A stretch of 34,713 nucleotides of DNA from the NCBI GenBank assembly GCA_002478145.1, contig DLMI01000170.1, forward strand, positions 122,277-156,989, in the 5' to 3' direction. Both the position numbers and the translations under genes were made by a program. This DNA is from Acidobacteria bacterium UBA7540 (GTDB lineage: Bacteria; Acidobacteriota; Terriglobia; UBA7540). Below the pieces are notes generated by a model. The model was not told where the DNA came from. It was given only the letters and a program-made list of their open reading frames with translations, and did not search any database. Positions 1-8,020 of the stretch are shown one piece after another; position 1 is the first letter of the stretch; every line of letters starts with the position of its first letter.

Positions 1-38
1 GCCCCGCGCAGTCCCGCAGGCGCGGGACTGCGCGGGGC
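1..38. repeat. Perfect 17-bp inverted repeat (hairpin)
   Basis: Bases 1-17 and 22-38 are exact reverse complements separated by AGGC. The stem is almost all G and C. There is no following T tract, so it is not a canonical intrinsic terminator. The window begins inside or at the edge of it, so its context to the left is unknown. Confidence 0.85.
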
Positions 39-170
39 ACGGGACAGAGGAATAATCAGGAAGGCCTTGTAACGGCGGGGCTGAAGCCCCGCCCTTCCAG
101 ACCCGTGGTGAGAAATGCGGGCTAACCAGGCAACCTTGCGCGGCCATGACGAGCGAAGTTTCCGGGGTGA

Positions 171-249
171 CCCCCTCACCCGGTCCTCCCGCAGAGCGGG
201 ACGGGACCACCCTCTCCCCCTTGGGGGAGAGGGGCAGGGGGTGAGGGGG
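171..249. repeat. CCCCCTCACCC / GGGTGAGGGGG palindromic repeat
   Basis: The outer arms 171-181 and 239-249 are perfect complements, and an inner 10-base stem CCTCTCCCCC (211-220) pairs with GGGGGAGAGG (223-232). A smaller GC palindrome sits between at about 187-205. This CCCTCTCCCC...GGGGAGAGGG layout resembles a palindromic intergenic repeat type found in many bacterial genomes. A fragment of similar sequence is at 21430-21482. Confidence 0.7.
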
Positions 250-414
250 CTCTAAGGTCGAATGGTGAACAGCCTCCTTGAAAAAGCTTAAGTGAACAGC
301 ATTGGCCCTACACGCGATTTCACGCGTCGCCGATGGGTCCGCGATCTTTCCGATCACACATTTCATGTTGCGGGTAGCCTGGCGGAAAATGCCGACCGGT
401 AAAGGAGCGCCTCT

Positions 415-1674
415 GTGTCGGTTCCTGCTTATATGCGCGCACTAGTCTTGGATGGGGTTGGTTTCGGTCACCTGCAAGTGCGACGAGTACCGACTCCGCG
501 TCCTAGCCCGCGTCAAATGCTGGCCCGAGTAGATGCTGCGGGGATTTGCACGTCGCTCATCAAGCTGGTTGAGCAGGGTCCGGACCACAAACAGTTGTAT
601 GGCTGGGACCTCGAGCGCTTTCCACTGATTCTCGGAGACGAGGGCTCCGTGACGCTTGTGGAAGTGGGGCAGGAATTGAAGGACCGCTACCATCCCGGCG
701 AGCGTCATGTCATTCAACCTGCAGTCGATCACCCACCGATCAACCACCCGGAGCGATATCGCGACGGGGGCCGAGGCGTCGTCAAGGTCTCTGTCGGCTA
801 TACGCTGCCAGGACACCTCGCGGAATATGTTCTCGTCACGGAAGAGACTTTGGCAGCGGGATGTCTTCTCCCGGTTCGAGACGCGGGGTTCCCATTCGCC
901 CATGCGGCCATGAGCGAGCCTTTGTCCTGCTGCGTCTCGGCTCAAGACCACCATGTGCATTTGGTGCAGGAGACACCTCTGGGACCGCGCAAAGTCATAA
1001 AAGGGCTCAAGCCCGGAGGAGTAACCGTGGTGATAGGTGCAGGGGCTATGGGCCGGATGCACGTGGACTTGGCGCTTAGCTACAGACCTCGTGCCATGGT
1101 GGTTGCTGACCTCGCTGAGGCACGGTTAGAGCTTGTAAGGACTCTCGTGGGACCGCGGGCAAGCAAGGCCGGAATCGACCTTCAGGTCGTCAACCCGGGG
1201 ACAACTGATTTGAACAAGTTGGTGAACCAGCTCACGAATTATAGCGGGGCCGATGATGTGATTGTGGCCGTTGGCTCCAAGAAGGCCATCGAGAGCGCTC
1301 AGAGCCTGGTCGGTCGGGGCGCCGTCCTGGACCTGTTTGGTGGCTTAAAAAAAGGCGAAGAGGTTATCGGCCTCGACACTGGGATTGTCCATTACAAGGA
1401 AATCAACGTCACCGGGTCCAGTGGAGGTTCCCCTTGGGACATCGCCCGAACGCTGGAGTTGATGCTTACCGGCGAGATTGACGCCGGGTGCCACATTACT
1501 CGAATTGGCGACCTGGAACACGCTATCGAACTCTTGAGAATGGTAATGGCTCAGGAAATTGACGGCAAAGCCGTGGTTTACCCTCACCGGCGCACCGCTG
1601 AAATCCGGGCGGTGAAATCCTGGAGCGCCCAGGATGAGCGGGAATACCTAAGAACAGTGACGAGTGACAAGTGA
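415..1674 (+). CDS. Zinc-type medium-chain alcohol dehydrogenase, SorE / sorbitol-dehydrogenase-like
   Basis: The 419-residue protein has the layout of medium-chain zinc dehydrogenases: a GroES-like N-terminal half with AAGICTS (a zinc-site cysteine), a GDEGSVTLVEVG segment in place of the usual GHE motif, and the SEPLSCC stretch typical of sorbitol-type enzymes. A Rossmann motif VVIGAGAMG follows near residue 205. The second half, with VHYKEINVTGSSGG, resembles L-sorbose-1-phosphate reductase. Expected role: NAD(P)-linked oxidation or reduction of a sugar alcohol or ketose phosphate in the cytoplasm. The GTG start is chosen because AAAGGAG lies 7 bases upstream. The last five codons and the stop are made of the repeat GTGACGAGTGACAAGTGA, so the natural C terminus may have been replaced. 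An MtlD-like dehydrogenase follows on the same strand. The exact substrate is inferred, not seen. Confidence 0.82.
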   Translation: MSVPAYMRALVLDGVGFGHLQVRRVPTPRPSPRQMLARVDAAGICTSLIKLVEQGPDHKQLYGWDLERFPLILGDEGSVTLVEVGQELKDRYHPGERHVIQPAVDHPPINHPERYRDGGRGVVKVSVGYTLPGHLAEYVLVTEETLAAGCLLPVRDAGFPFAHAAMSEPLSCCVSAQDHHVHLVQETPLGPRKVIKGLKPGGVTVVIGAGAMGRMHVDLALSYRPRAMVVADLAEARLELVRTLVGPRASKAGIDLQVVNPGTTDLNKLVNQLTNYSGADDVIVAVGSKKAIESAQSLVGRGAVLDLFGGLKKGEEVIGLDTGIVHYKEINVTGSSGGSPWDIARTLELMLTGEIDAGCHITRIGDLEHAIELLRMVMAQEIDGKAVVYPHRRTAEIRAVKSWSAQDEREYLRTVTSDK

Positions 1675-1900
1675 CGAGCAGAAGTCAGAAGCCAGAAGTC
1701 AGGAGAGGGGGGTGGACGGGGGTAGGAAGTCGGAAGAAGGAAGTGAGCGGTTCGAAGTTCACGATTCAGAATTGCCCTAGTCCCCAGGCCCCAGCCCCTC
1801 GCCCCTTCTTTGGACTGACCACTGACAACGGACGACGCACAAATGACTTTGGGAGTTTACGGTCAACGTACGTTTGTTGGCTGATAGCTGAAAGCTGAGA
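1656..1900. repeat. Composite degenerate repeat block between the two dehydrogenases
   Basis: Several intergenic repeat families meet here: the GTGACGAGTGAC family (1657-1678, including the stop codon of the upstream gene), an AGTCAGAAG / AGTCAGGAG family (1681-1706), a GTTCACGATTCAGAATTG segment (1757-1775), a CCCCAGGCCCCAGCCCC segment (1781-1800), and CTGATAGCTGAAAGCTGA (1881-1898). The same families recur elsewhere in the window. No coding potential is convincing in this block. Confidence 0.7.
1843..1880 (+). pseudogene. Duplicated 5' fragment of the mtlD-like gene
   Basis: Bases 1843-1880 repeat the first 38 bases of the gene at 1909 with only three mismatches, beginning at an ATG. The offset is 66 bases, exactly 22 codons. 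This copy runs out of frame-worthy sequence at once: after GTT GGC it meets TGA, which belongs to a CTGATAGCTGAAAGCTGA repeat filling the 28 bases between the copies. It looks like a partial gene-start duplication interrupted by repeat DNA. Confidence 0.75.
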
Positions 1901-1908
1901 GCCTCCTA

Positions 1909-3237
1909 ATGACTTTGGGAGTTACCGGTCAACGTACCTTTGTTGGGTTTGGCTTCGGCGCCATCCAAGCTGGACTGTTTCTTTATGAAGCCTTCCGGTC
2001 CGATAATTTCGGCCGGCTGATGGTTTCGGAAGTGGTGCCGGATGTCGTGCACGCGGTGCGTGCCGCCGGAGGACGTTTCTTCGTGAACATCGCGCACTCG
2101 GACCACCTCGAGGTCGCGGAGGTTGGGCCCTTGGAAATCCAGGACCCGGGCTCTGAATCTGACCGGCGCCGCTTGGTGGAAGCGGTCGCGGAAGCGGAGG
2201 AAATCGCCACCGCGGTGCCCAGCGTGCAATTCTACACTTCTCCTGATCCCGGGAGCATACAGGGCCTTCTGGCTGAGGGGTTGCGACGCAAGGCAGCCGC
2301 GCAGGGGCCACAGGCAATCGTTTACGCAGCTGAAAACCATAACCATGCGGCGGAGATCCTGGAAGCAAGAGTTCTTGAAGAGATTCCCGAAGAGGAAAGA
2401 GAGCGTGTGCGCTCTCGCGTCAGATTTTTGAATACCGTGATCGGGAAAATGAGCGGAGTCGTTTCCGACGCGGACGAAATCAGATTGCAGAGCCTGGCCA
2501 CCATAACCCCCGGCGGCCGGCGCGCCTTTCTGGTCGAAGCGTTTAACCGAATCCTGATTTCCAAAATCCGATTTGCGGGTGTCGGTGAGGCCCCGCCTTT
2601 TCAGCGAGGCATAAAGGTTTTTGAAGAGAAGGATGACTTGTTGCCTTTCGAAGAAGCCAAGCTATACGGCCACAACGCCACCCATGCCCTCGCTGCCTAT
2701 GTCGCCGCCCTATGCGGCGTCGAACGTATTGCTGACCTCAGCAAACACCCGGATATCTTCGCTTTCCTGCGTGCCGCGTTCATTCAAGAATCCGGAGAGG
2801 CGTTGATCCGGAAGTACGCAGGTAAAGATCCGCTCTTCACTCACCAAGGTTATCGGGAATACGCTGACGACCTGCTTGCCCGCATGGTTAATCCCTTCCT
2901 TCACGACAGCGCGGAAAGAGTTGGGCGCGACCCGCAGCGAAAACTGGAGTGGGACGACCGCTTGGTGGGAACCCTGCGCGTGGCGTTACAGCAGGGCGTT
3001 CAGCCATCTCGTTATGCTTTCGGTACGGCAGCCGCACTCGCCGTGCTGGATCGTAACCCCCTGGAAACAAATATTCCGCTGGAAACATGGCTTGATCCGC
3101 TCTGGCAGACCGCCTCGCCCGATAGGGAGGAAAGAGAAGAGGTCCTCGACCTGATCGAAGAAGGCCGCCATCGACTCCAGAGATGGCGGGAGTCTGGGTT
3201 CCGAAACCTGGAGGACTTGTTCTCGAGGGAAGGTTGA
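1909..3237 (+). CDS. Mannitol-1-phosphate / polyol dehydrogenase family protein (MtlD-like)
   Basis: The 442-residue product starts with a dinucleotide-binding loop (GFGFGAIQAG, residues about 13-22). It carries the polyol-specific long-chain dehydrogenase signature KLYGHNATHALAAYVA, with the catalytic Lys and the conserved Asn and His. Downstream, ESGEALIRKYA and NPFLHDSAERVGRDPQRKL match the C-terminal domain of E. coli MtlD in style. The family oxidises hexitol phosphates or hexitols to ketoses with NAD. It is longer than MtlD (about 380 residues), mainly between the two domains, so the substrate may differ. There is no good ribosome binding site before the ATG, which immediately follows a repeat that split a duplicated copy of the gene start. 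It pairs functionally with the upstream zinc dehydrogenase and probably with the kinase and aldolase at 10688-13149. Confidence 0.8.
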   Translation: MTLGVTGQRTFVGFGFGAIQAGLFLYEAFRSDNFGRLMVSEVVPDVVHAVRAAGGRFFVNIAHSDHLEVAEVGPLEIQDPGSESDRRRLVEAVAEAEEIATAVPSVQFYTSPDPGSIQGLLAEGLRRKAAAQGPQAIVYAAENHNHAAEILEARVLEEIPEEERERVRSRVRFLNTVIGKMSGVVSDADEIRLQSLATITPGGRRAFLVEAFNRILISKIRFAGVGEAPPFQRGIKVFEEKDDLLPFEEAKLYGHNATHALAAYVAALCGVERIADLSKHPDIFAFLRAAFIQESGEALIRKYAGKDPLFTHQGYREYADDLLARMVNPFLHDSAERVGRDPQRKLEWDDRLVGTLRVALQQGVQPSRYAFGTAAALAVLDRNPLETNIPLETWLDPLWQTASPDREEREEVLDLIEEGRHRLQRWRESGFRNLEDLFSREG

Positions 3238-3335
3238 GCCGGCCTGAGCACCGTCAAATCTATCAACAAATTCATGTCGCCTCGGCGCGAGAGGACTGTT
3301 GCGCAAGAAATCATCGATTATCTTTATCGTATCGC

Positions 3336-3761
3336 TCAGGGCTGTGGTCCCACTAACGGAACTCGCGAGGCGCGTGCGGCCTTGCGCAATTCATGGTCGA
3401 GCGTCGCTAAGGGCAAGCCCTCTCGAATCGGCAGTTCAAGATAACCGGCATCGTAGATGGTGAGGCGATATTGCTCCGCCAGCTTAAAAACTTGATCGAA
3501 AACAATCTCGCTGCTTTCGGGATCGATGCGGATGGGCGATGCGAGCAGATCCAAGAAAAACCTGTTCGCTTTCTCCCGGCTGATGCGGCCCCGCCGAACA
3601 GCAATCAGGAGGGCGTCAGCTACCTCGGCAGGCCAGTGCGCCGGCACCATAGCTTCATCGCCCGCCCTTGGCTTGGCGAGTAAAGCGTCCGACCAGGGCA
3701 TCCCCTCGTCCTCGAAGCACCAAGTCAAGGTTACGGAGGCATCCGGGAGCAGTCGTACCAT
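3336..3761 (-). CDS. PIN-domain ribonuclease, VapC-type toxin
   Basis: The 141-residue protein shows the acidic residues of a PIN domain: Asp7 in LLPDAS, Glu46 in WPAEVADAL, Asp104 in YDAGYLEL and Asp122 in LATLDHEL. These residues would bind divalent metal for RNA cleavage. Length and layout fit VapC toxins. The ATG overlaps by one base the stop of a short upstream reading frame (3761-3817) that ends in a typical antitoxin-like tail. This indicates translational coupling to what is now only an antitoxin stub. It lies 75 bases downstream of asnA on the same strand and may be transcribed with it. A toxin without a full antitoxin should be weak, silent or neutralised in trans; the sequence does not show which. 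Confidence 0.85.
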   Translation of the reverse strand: MVRLLPDASVTLTWCFEDEGMPWSDALLAKPRAGDEAMVPAHWPAEVADALLIAVRRGRISREKANRFFLDLLASPIRIDPESSEIVFDQVFKLAEQYRLTIYDAGYLELPIREGLPLATLDHELRKAARASRVPLVGPQP

Positions 3762-3817
3762 CAGTATTTGTGCCCTTCGTGGATCAGGTCCTTGATCTTG
3801 AGCCCGCCAAGCCTCAC
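3761..3817 (-). pseudogene. Antitoxin C-terminal remnant (VapB-like tail)
   Basis: A reading frame beginning at GTG 3817 encodes 18 residues ending KIKDLIHEGHKY and stops with TGA overlapping the vapC ATG. A tail of this kind immediately before a coupled PIN toxin is usual for VapB-type antitoxins, but the DNA-binding N terminus is missing. Upstream in the same frame there is no ATG, and the sequence runs into the end of asnA. I read this as the remains of an antitoxin whose 5' part was lost, possibly by the event that placed asnA next to it. A functional 18-residue peptide cannot be excluded. Confidence 0.45.
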
Positions 3818-3836
3818 TCCTTCGCCGGCCTTTATC

Positions 3837-4979
3837 CTATTCCAGCACGAAAATGTTTTTCTTTGCGCAGATCTCCTTCAGGACTTTCGGCCACACAGTT
3901 ACGCTGACCTCACCCAGGTGAGCCTTTCTGAGCAATAACATCAGCGTGCGTGATTGGCCGATCCCGCCGCCAATCGACAGAGGAATGCGGTTGGTCAAGA
4001 TCCCCTGGTGGTACGGCAGCTTCATGAAATCGAGTTGATTGGCCAGTTCCAACTGTTCTTTCAGGGTTTCAGCAGTCACGCGAATACCCATCGAAGTCAG
4101 TTCATGCCGCCGTTTTGTAACGTGGTTCCATACCAGAATGTCACCATTCAAGCCGTGGGTCGGCTTGCCGGTTTCTTTACTCGTATCCGTGACCCAATCG
4201 TCGTAATCAGCGGCGCGATTCTCGTGGGGATAACCATCTTTCAAAGGCCAGCCAATCCCAATGATGAAGATTGCCGGATACTCCTGTAGTACCTTCGTCT
4301 CCCGTTGCTTGCGCGGCAGATCAGGATACATATCGAGGATTTCTTCGGCATGCAGGAAGGTCAACTTCTCAGGCAGATTAGGATATCGTCCGTCGCTCAA
4401 CTGAGGGAACATCTCTTGTACAAGGCGTTCCGCACCTACAAGCACTCTCCAGATACCTCCGACTACTTCCTTCAGAAAGGCCAGGTTACGCTGTTCGGCG
4501 GTCATGACTCGCTCCCAGTCCCACTGGTCGACGTACGCGCTGTGGTCATGATCGAGGAAGTAGTCCTTGCGGACGGCTCGCATATCCGTACAAATGCCCT
4601 CGCCCACTTTGCAATGGAACTGTTTCAGCGCGACTCTCTTCCACTTCGTGGCCGCCTGCACGACCTGAGCATCGATGGGGTGCTTGCCGTAATCGTTTGA
4701 AATATGGAACGAGATCGGCGTGCGCGATCCATCCCGGTCCAGCATGTCATTCACGCCGCTTTCGACGTCCACGATCAGCGGCACCTCGACCATCATCAGG
4801 TTTAGTTCTTTACAGAGGTTATCTGTGATGTACCGTTTTACATGGAAGATCGCCTGCTGGGTTTCTTTCACGGTCAACAGGGAGCGATAGTCTGACGGGA
4901 GAATCCTCTCCAATTCGTTGTAGTCGCCAATACCCGGGCCTGCGAGATCAGCTTTCTTGTTCGATATGGCTGTATTCAT
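3837..4979 (-). CDS. asnA: Aspartate--ammonia ligase (asparagine synthetase A)
   Basis: AsnA makes asparagine from aspartate, ammonia and ATP. The fold is that of a class II aminoacyl-tRNA synthetase. Conserved blocks are easy to see: HSAYVDQWDWERVM, DYDDW, HGLNGDILVWN, ELTSMGIRV and the C-terminal GGGIGQSRTLMLLLRKAHLG. The protein is about 380 residues against about 330 in E. coli, with an N-terminal extension of roughly 35 residues before the usual start. The second ATG (4979) is preferred because AAAGGA lies 8 bases upstream. The ATG at 4988 is 9 bases earlier and too close to that site. The orphan VapC toxin lies just downstream on the same strand. Cytoplasmic, amino-acid biosynthesis. 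Confidence 0.93.
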   Translation of the reverse strand: MNTAISNKKADLAGPGIGDYNELERILPSDYRSLLTVKETQQAIFHVKRYITDNLCKELNLMMVEVPLIVDVESGVNDMLDRDGSRTPISFHISNDYGKHPIDAQVVQAATKWKRVALKQFHCKVGEGICTDMRAVRKDYFLDHDHSAYVDQWDWERVMTAEQRNLAFLKEVVGGIWRVLVGAERLVQEMFPQLSDGRYPNLPEKLTFLHAEEILDMYPDLPRKQRETKVLQEYPAIFIIGIGWPLKDGYPHENRAADYDDWVTDTSKETGKPTHGLNGDILVWNHVTKRRHELTSMGIRVTAETLKEQLELANQLDFMKLPYHQGILTNRIPLSIGGGIGQSRTLMLLLRKAHLGEVSVTVWPKVLKEICAKKNIFVLE

Positions 4980-4988
4980 TATCTTCAT

Positions 4989-5348
4989 CCTTTCCTTTGC
5001 GGATACTCTTTTCAGTTGGTGCGGTTCGACTTACCTGCGAGTCTGGAATTTCCAGCCAATGCAGAGACACAGAACTCGTCTCCCTATTCTCGAAACGCAA
5101 GTTGCCACGTGTCACCGCGCGTGGAGTGTATCGACAGATCATGCTTCGCAGAGTACCAAACTTTCTCACCAAAATCACTGCTTGAGAGTTTCCCGGGGAA
5201 GAAGCTAAACAGCTCTATTCACTTCTCCTTGGGCCAGTGCTGGATTCGTTGCGGCTTTACCATCTGGTGGGAAGAACAGGAGTCAGGAGTCAGGATTCGG
5301 GATTCAGGAAGTGAAAGGGTGGGTGCCAGGTGCCAGAACCGGGGCTGG
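4989..5348. other. Intergenic region with repeat arrays near its left-strand gene end
   Basis: No gene is supported. From 4989 to about 5270 the sequence is unique and must hold the leader and promoter of asnA (minus strand). I see no tRNA and no recognisable riboswitch. From 5275 to 5310 an AGTCAGGAGTCAGGATTCGG array appears, followed at 5321-5338 by GGGTGCCAGGTGCCAGAA; both families recur elsewhere in the window. Confidence 0.5.
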
Positions 5349-6428
5349 TCACTGCGACCCCGCACCGCGAATCGGCTCGAGGCTCATGAGGCAACCGTCG
5401 GGTCCGGAGGCGAAGCGCACGGTGACCACGCCGCTTGGGCCCAACCGCACCCCCATATGCTCCATTCGTGCGAGGACAAACATGCGCAGCGCATTCTCGA
5501 GAACAAGGGGATGCCAGGTGTAAAGGCCCACCAACTCGGGGGAGACACCTAGCCGGCTGGCAGCGGCAGAGCGCAGTGCTGCGAGGGCGGGGACTCGCTC
5601 GCCCTCGCGGATCTGCCACAGGGGTTGCAGCGGGCGCTTCAAGGTTAAGCTGTGAGTGGCCGGCAAGTAAGCGAGGACTTCCGAATTCCCTTCCGGTCGT
5701 GTAACGGAGAAGTAGAGCTCTTCTTTCGTCTGGGGCAGGACTTCGAGCCATTCCGCATCGACGCGAATGGAGACGATCGGCAAAGCCAGGCGCCGGCCAG
5801 GAGGCAGCGCTGCAAGGCTGGCGGCGAGAGCGGCTTCGTCCTCAATCAGGCGTGGGAGCGGCAGGGTGCCAAGGGCGTTTGGGGCGGGCTTGCGGGCATC
5901 GCTGGCTGGAGCATGGGTTACTCCCGCAGCCTCCGGCGCCGGCTTCGGGTCAGGGGAGACAACCTGACTTGGTGGAGGCTGGAGGCTCAGTTGTAGCTTC
6001 GGCAACGCCACTGCAGGGGGGTCAACTGGAGCGGCGGCTTCAGCCGGCGGGTCCGCACCTGGCAGCGGATGCGACTCTTGGGCTGGCGGGTCCGGATCAG
6101 AATGAGGCGTTGCGTTCCCGTGGGAATTGAGGGGCGGTGGGTTTGCGGGCAACCAGAGTGGCCCGCGTGCCATAACGATTTCCGAGATGATCTCCGCGCG
6201 CGCAGAAGGAGTCGCGCTCGAAGGGCGCGCCAGAACAACGGCCAGAACCAGAAGCGCGCTCGAAAATCCGAAGGAGAGGGCGAGCGCTCCGGGACGTGGT
6301 GCACCCGCATCGAGCAGTACGAATTCAGGGGCGTCGCTCGCAGCAGGGTCGGGGGCGGCTGGTGCGGCCATTGGGTATGGCAGATCCGCCCAGGTTTCAG
6401 CTTTGGTAACGGGAAAAGTAGCCGGCAT
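5349..6428 (-). CDS. Proline-rich single-pass membrane protein, TonB-like layout
   Basis: The 359-residue protein has a short cytoplasmic N terminus, one membrane segment (about residues 47-67, ALALSFGFSSALLVLAVVLA), and a long Pro/Ala-rich stretch (about 85-185). A folded C-terminal domain of about 150 residues follows, which I do not recognise. That order (anchor, rigid Pro-rich spanner, periplasmic domain) is the layout of TonB and of the N-terminal part of VirB10. It is last in a five-gene minus-strand cluster and overlaps the transglycosylase gene by 32 bases from this start. A second ATG at 6371 would begin 25 bases after that stop and is equally plausible, as neither start has a clear ribosome binding site. 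Function unknown; an energy-coupling or envelope-spanning role is inferred from shape only. Confidence 0.6.
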   Translation of the reverse strand: MPATFPVTKAETWADLPYPMAAPAAPDPAASDAPEFVLLDAGAPRPGALALSFGFSSALLVLAVVLARPSSATPSARAEIISEIVMARGPLWLPANPPPLNSHGNATPHSDPDPPAQESHPLPGADPPAEAAAPVDPPAVALPKLQLSLQPPPSQVVSPDPKPAPEAAGVTHAPASDARKPAPNALGTLPLPRLIEDEAALAASLAALPPGRRLALPIVSIRVDAEWLEVLPQTKEELYFSVTRPEGNSEVLAYLPATHSLTLKRPLQPLWQIREGERVPALAALRSAAASRLGVSPELVGLYTWHPLVLENALRMFVLARMEHMGVRLGPSGVVTVRFASGPDGCLMSLEPIRGAGSQ

Positions 6429-7485
6429 AGCTGTCCACCGAGCTTGCGTACCAGTTAATGTAGGCCCACAGGTCTTGAGAGTAACTGCGGTCGAAGACTC
6501 TGGGGCCAGCGACGTATTTAGCGGCGGCGCGCGCCCAACTGCCTTCTTCCTGGTAGTAGCGGGCGAGCAGCCGGGTGCCCAGCCAGGCGTTGAATTCCGG
6601 CTCCTTCAGACGCTGGGGCGGCCAGCCTTCAAGGCGACAACGCTCCGGCAGAATCTGGAACATCCCCACTTCGCCGGCGGCCCCGCGGGGCGGATAGGTC
6701 TGCAAGCGAGACTCAATCCAGGCCACGCCTAAGGCCAGTGGCACCGGCGTACCATTAGTCTTGGCGTATTGGACCACGCGCCGGTAGGCAACTCCGTCGA
6801 GGCTGCCGCGATGCCTGCCCAAGGATGCTTGCGGGGCCTCAGCGTTTGCCGGAGGGGACTCATTAGGCCCCTGGTTGGCCGGCGGGTTGGGAGGTTCGCC
6901 GGAAGCATCATGGAACAGGTGCCAACCCGGGTGTGCCGATGGGGGGTGCTTGGAGTCTTCATCCCGCAGGCCAGCGCGCACCTGCTCGACCGTGCGGCGC
7001 AGTTCATCGTAGAAGGCGCGACGCGCGCCGGCATCGTCGCGCAGGCGGCTGAGCTCATCCTGGATGCGCTGGGCCTCAGGATCGGGAGGGTTTGAGTCGC
7101 CGTGCGGGTTTGTGTTTGGCGTGGGCGTGAGCGCATGGGCAGCCGCGGGAGTGCGTCCTGTGGCGAAACCCGAACCGGCAGGAGTCACAGCCCACGGCTT
7201 CGTCACCGTCGGCTTTTTTCCTTCTACGTGCGATCCGAGGAGGGGCGACTTCGCGGGCGGTGGAGCCTCGGAAGGCGGCAGCACAACTTCGGTTTGGGGC
7301 GGCGTTGAAGCTGGCCCGGAACGCCAGGTGGGCTTCGTCGAGGCGGCGCGCCTGGAGAGCGAGGGGGGGCGCACGATGGACCCCTCCTGCGCCGCGCCCA
7401 GTGGCGTCGCGATCCCAAAGAGATACAACCCTGCTACGGCGAAGGCCAGACAGGTGGATGCGTCGATGCGTCTCACGCGAGTCAT
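6397..7485 (-). CDS. Exported lytic transglycosylase (SLT domain)
   Basis: About 362 residues. The N terminus is a signal peptide (hydrophobic run CLAFAVAGLYLFGIATPLGAA). It is followed by a low-complexity Pro/Ser/Thr linker, a short alpha-helical part rich in Arg and Glu, and a C-terminal SLT domain of about 120 residues. The catalytic Glu lies in LGVAWIESRLQ (residue 258 from this start) and is followed by the GEVGMFQILP motif. The enzyme should cleave peptidoglycan glycan strands in the periplasm. The start at 7485 is preferred over the ATG at 7503 because GGGAGGAGGT precedes it, and because the longer version begins inside a repeat array. In secretion machines such enzymes open the wall for assembly (VirB1 type). 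Its position among other exported proteins suggests the same here. Confidence 0.82.
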   Translation of the reverse strand: MTRVRRIDASTCLAFAVAGLYLFGIATPLGAAQEGSIVRPPSLSRRAASTKPTWRSGPASTPPQTEVVLPPSEAPPPAKSPLLGSHVEGKKPTVTKPWAVTPAGSGFATGRTPAAAHALTPTPNTNPHGDSNPPDPEAQRIQDELSRLRDDAGARRAFYDELRRTVEQVRAGLRDEDSKHPPSAHPGWHLFHDASGEPPNPPANQGPNESPPANAEAPQASLGRHRGSLDGVAYRRVVQYAKTNGTPVPLALGVAWIESRLQTYPPRGAAGEVGMFQILPERCRLEGWPPQRLKEPEFNAWLGTRLLARYYQEEGSWARAAAKYVAGPRVFDRSYSQDLWAYINWYASSVDSYAGYFSRYQS

Positions 7486-7503
7486 ACCTCCTCCCTTAGC
7501 CAT

Positions 7504-7600
7504 CAGCTATCAGCCGTCAGCAGTCAGCGCGAACACCGCAATGTGGCTAGCGAAGGCTGACGGATGTTTGCTGATAGCTGAGGGCTGATAGCTGACAGCT
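7504..7600. repeat. Inverted GCTGATAGCTGA-family repeat inside the envelope operon
   Basis: ATCAGCTATCAGCCGTCAGC at 7502-7521 is inverted relative to GCTGATAGCTGAGGGCTGAT at 7570-7589, with a further GCTGACAGC to 7599. The stop codon of the 138-residue upstream gene (7601-7603, minus strand) directly adjoins the array. The repeat splits an otherwise tightly coupled gene cluster. A transcript through it could form a hairpin with a loop of about 40 bases. Confidence 0.75.
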
Positions 7601-8017
7601 TCATCGTGATGGAGGTGCGCTCGCCCCCGCCCACTTTCGCCGGTCGATTTTCACTCCCTGCCCTTTGGAGTGGGCCTCCACAGGTTGTTTGACATAGTAG
7701 GCATAGCGCTCTTCGAGTTTGCTGGACTCGAGTGGCTTGTCGATCAGGCCGCACGCCTGGGCGCCATGCTCGATGCGACAGGACTCCGAACGCATGGCAA
7801 GGTGATTCACGTCGTTCTCCAGGTCCGCGAGCGGGGTACGGGTGGCCGCGAGGTAAAGCGCCGCGCGCTGTTTGCTCAGAGCTGCGGGCTGGGAGTCGGC
7901 GCTCTGCGCGCGGCTTGAGGCGGCAAGCGCCAGAACCAGCGCGCCGCCAGCCGCCATCATGACAACCCACCGCGCCGCCGCCGAGCCGCCTGAACCTGAT
8001 TCTCTATTGGTGTTCAT
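7601..8017 (-). CDS. Small exported protein, function unknown
   Basis: 138 residues. A signal-type segment (AARWVVMMAAGGALVLALAASSRAQ) is followed by a mature part of about 100 residues with two cysteines (SESCRIEHGAQACGL), presumably a disulfide, and a basic C terminus. The start is set by AGGAG 6 bases upstream of the ATG at 8017, and that site lies within the end of the preceding gene, only 3 bases away. The two genes are clearly translationally coupled. A paired-cysteine block also ends the preceding protein (RSCIQQSGDVKACHDKAR), suggesting the two may be related or act together. I do not recognise the family. Confidence 0.7.
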   Translation of the reverse strand: MNTNRESGSGGSAAARWVVMMAAGGALVLALAASSRAQSADSQPAALSKQRAALYLAATRTPLADLENDVNHLAMRSESCRIEHGAQACGLIDKPLESSKLEERYAYYVKQPVEAHSKGQGVKIDRRKWAGASAPPSR

Positions 8018-8020
8018 AAG

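Larger units (their letters stand above)
1..414. other. Intergenic region rich in palindromes
   Basis: No gene is supported here. The stretch holds a perfect 17-base inverted repeat at 1-17/22-38 with a 4-base loop, a short hairpin at 74-93, and a larger palindrome at 171-249. From about 250 to 400 there is unique sequence that presumably carries the promoter of the dehydrogenase starting at 415. The strong ribosome binding site AAAGGAG lies at 401-407. Confidence 0.6.

Noticed and set aside
442..1062. Long reading frame on the minus strand inside the SorE-like gene
   Set aside because: Shadow of the supported plus-strand gene; composition is unlike a protein and there is no binding site or family motif.
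4989..5270. Search for a T-box or tRNA upstream of asnA
   Set aside because: No stem-loop with the T-box sequence and no cloverleaf could be recognised by eye.
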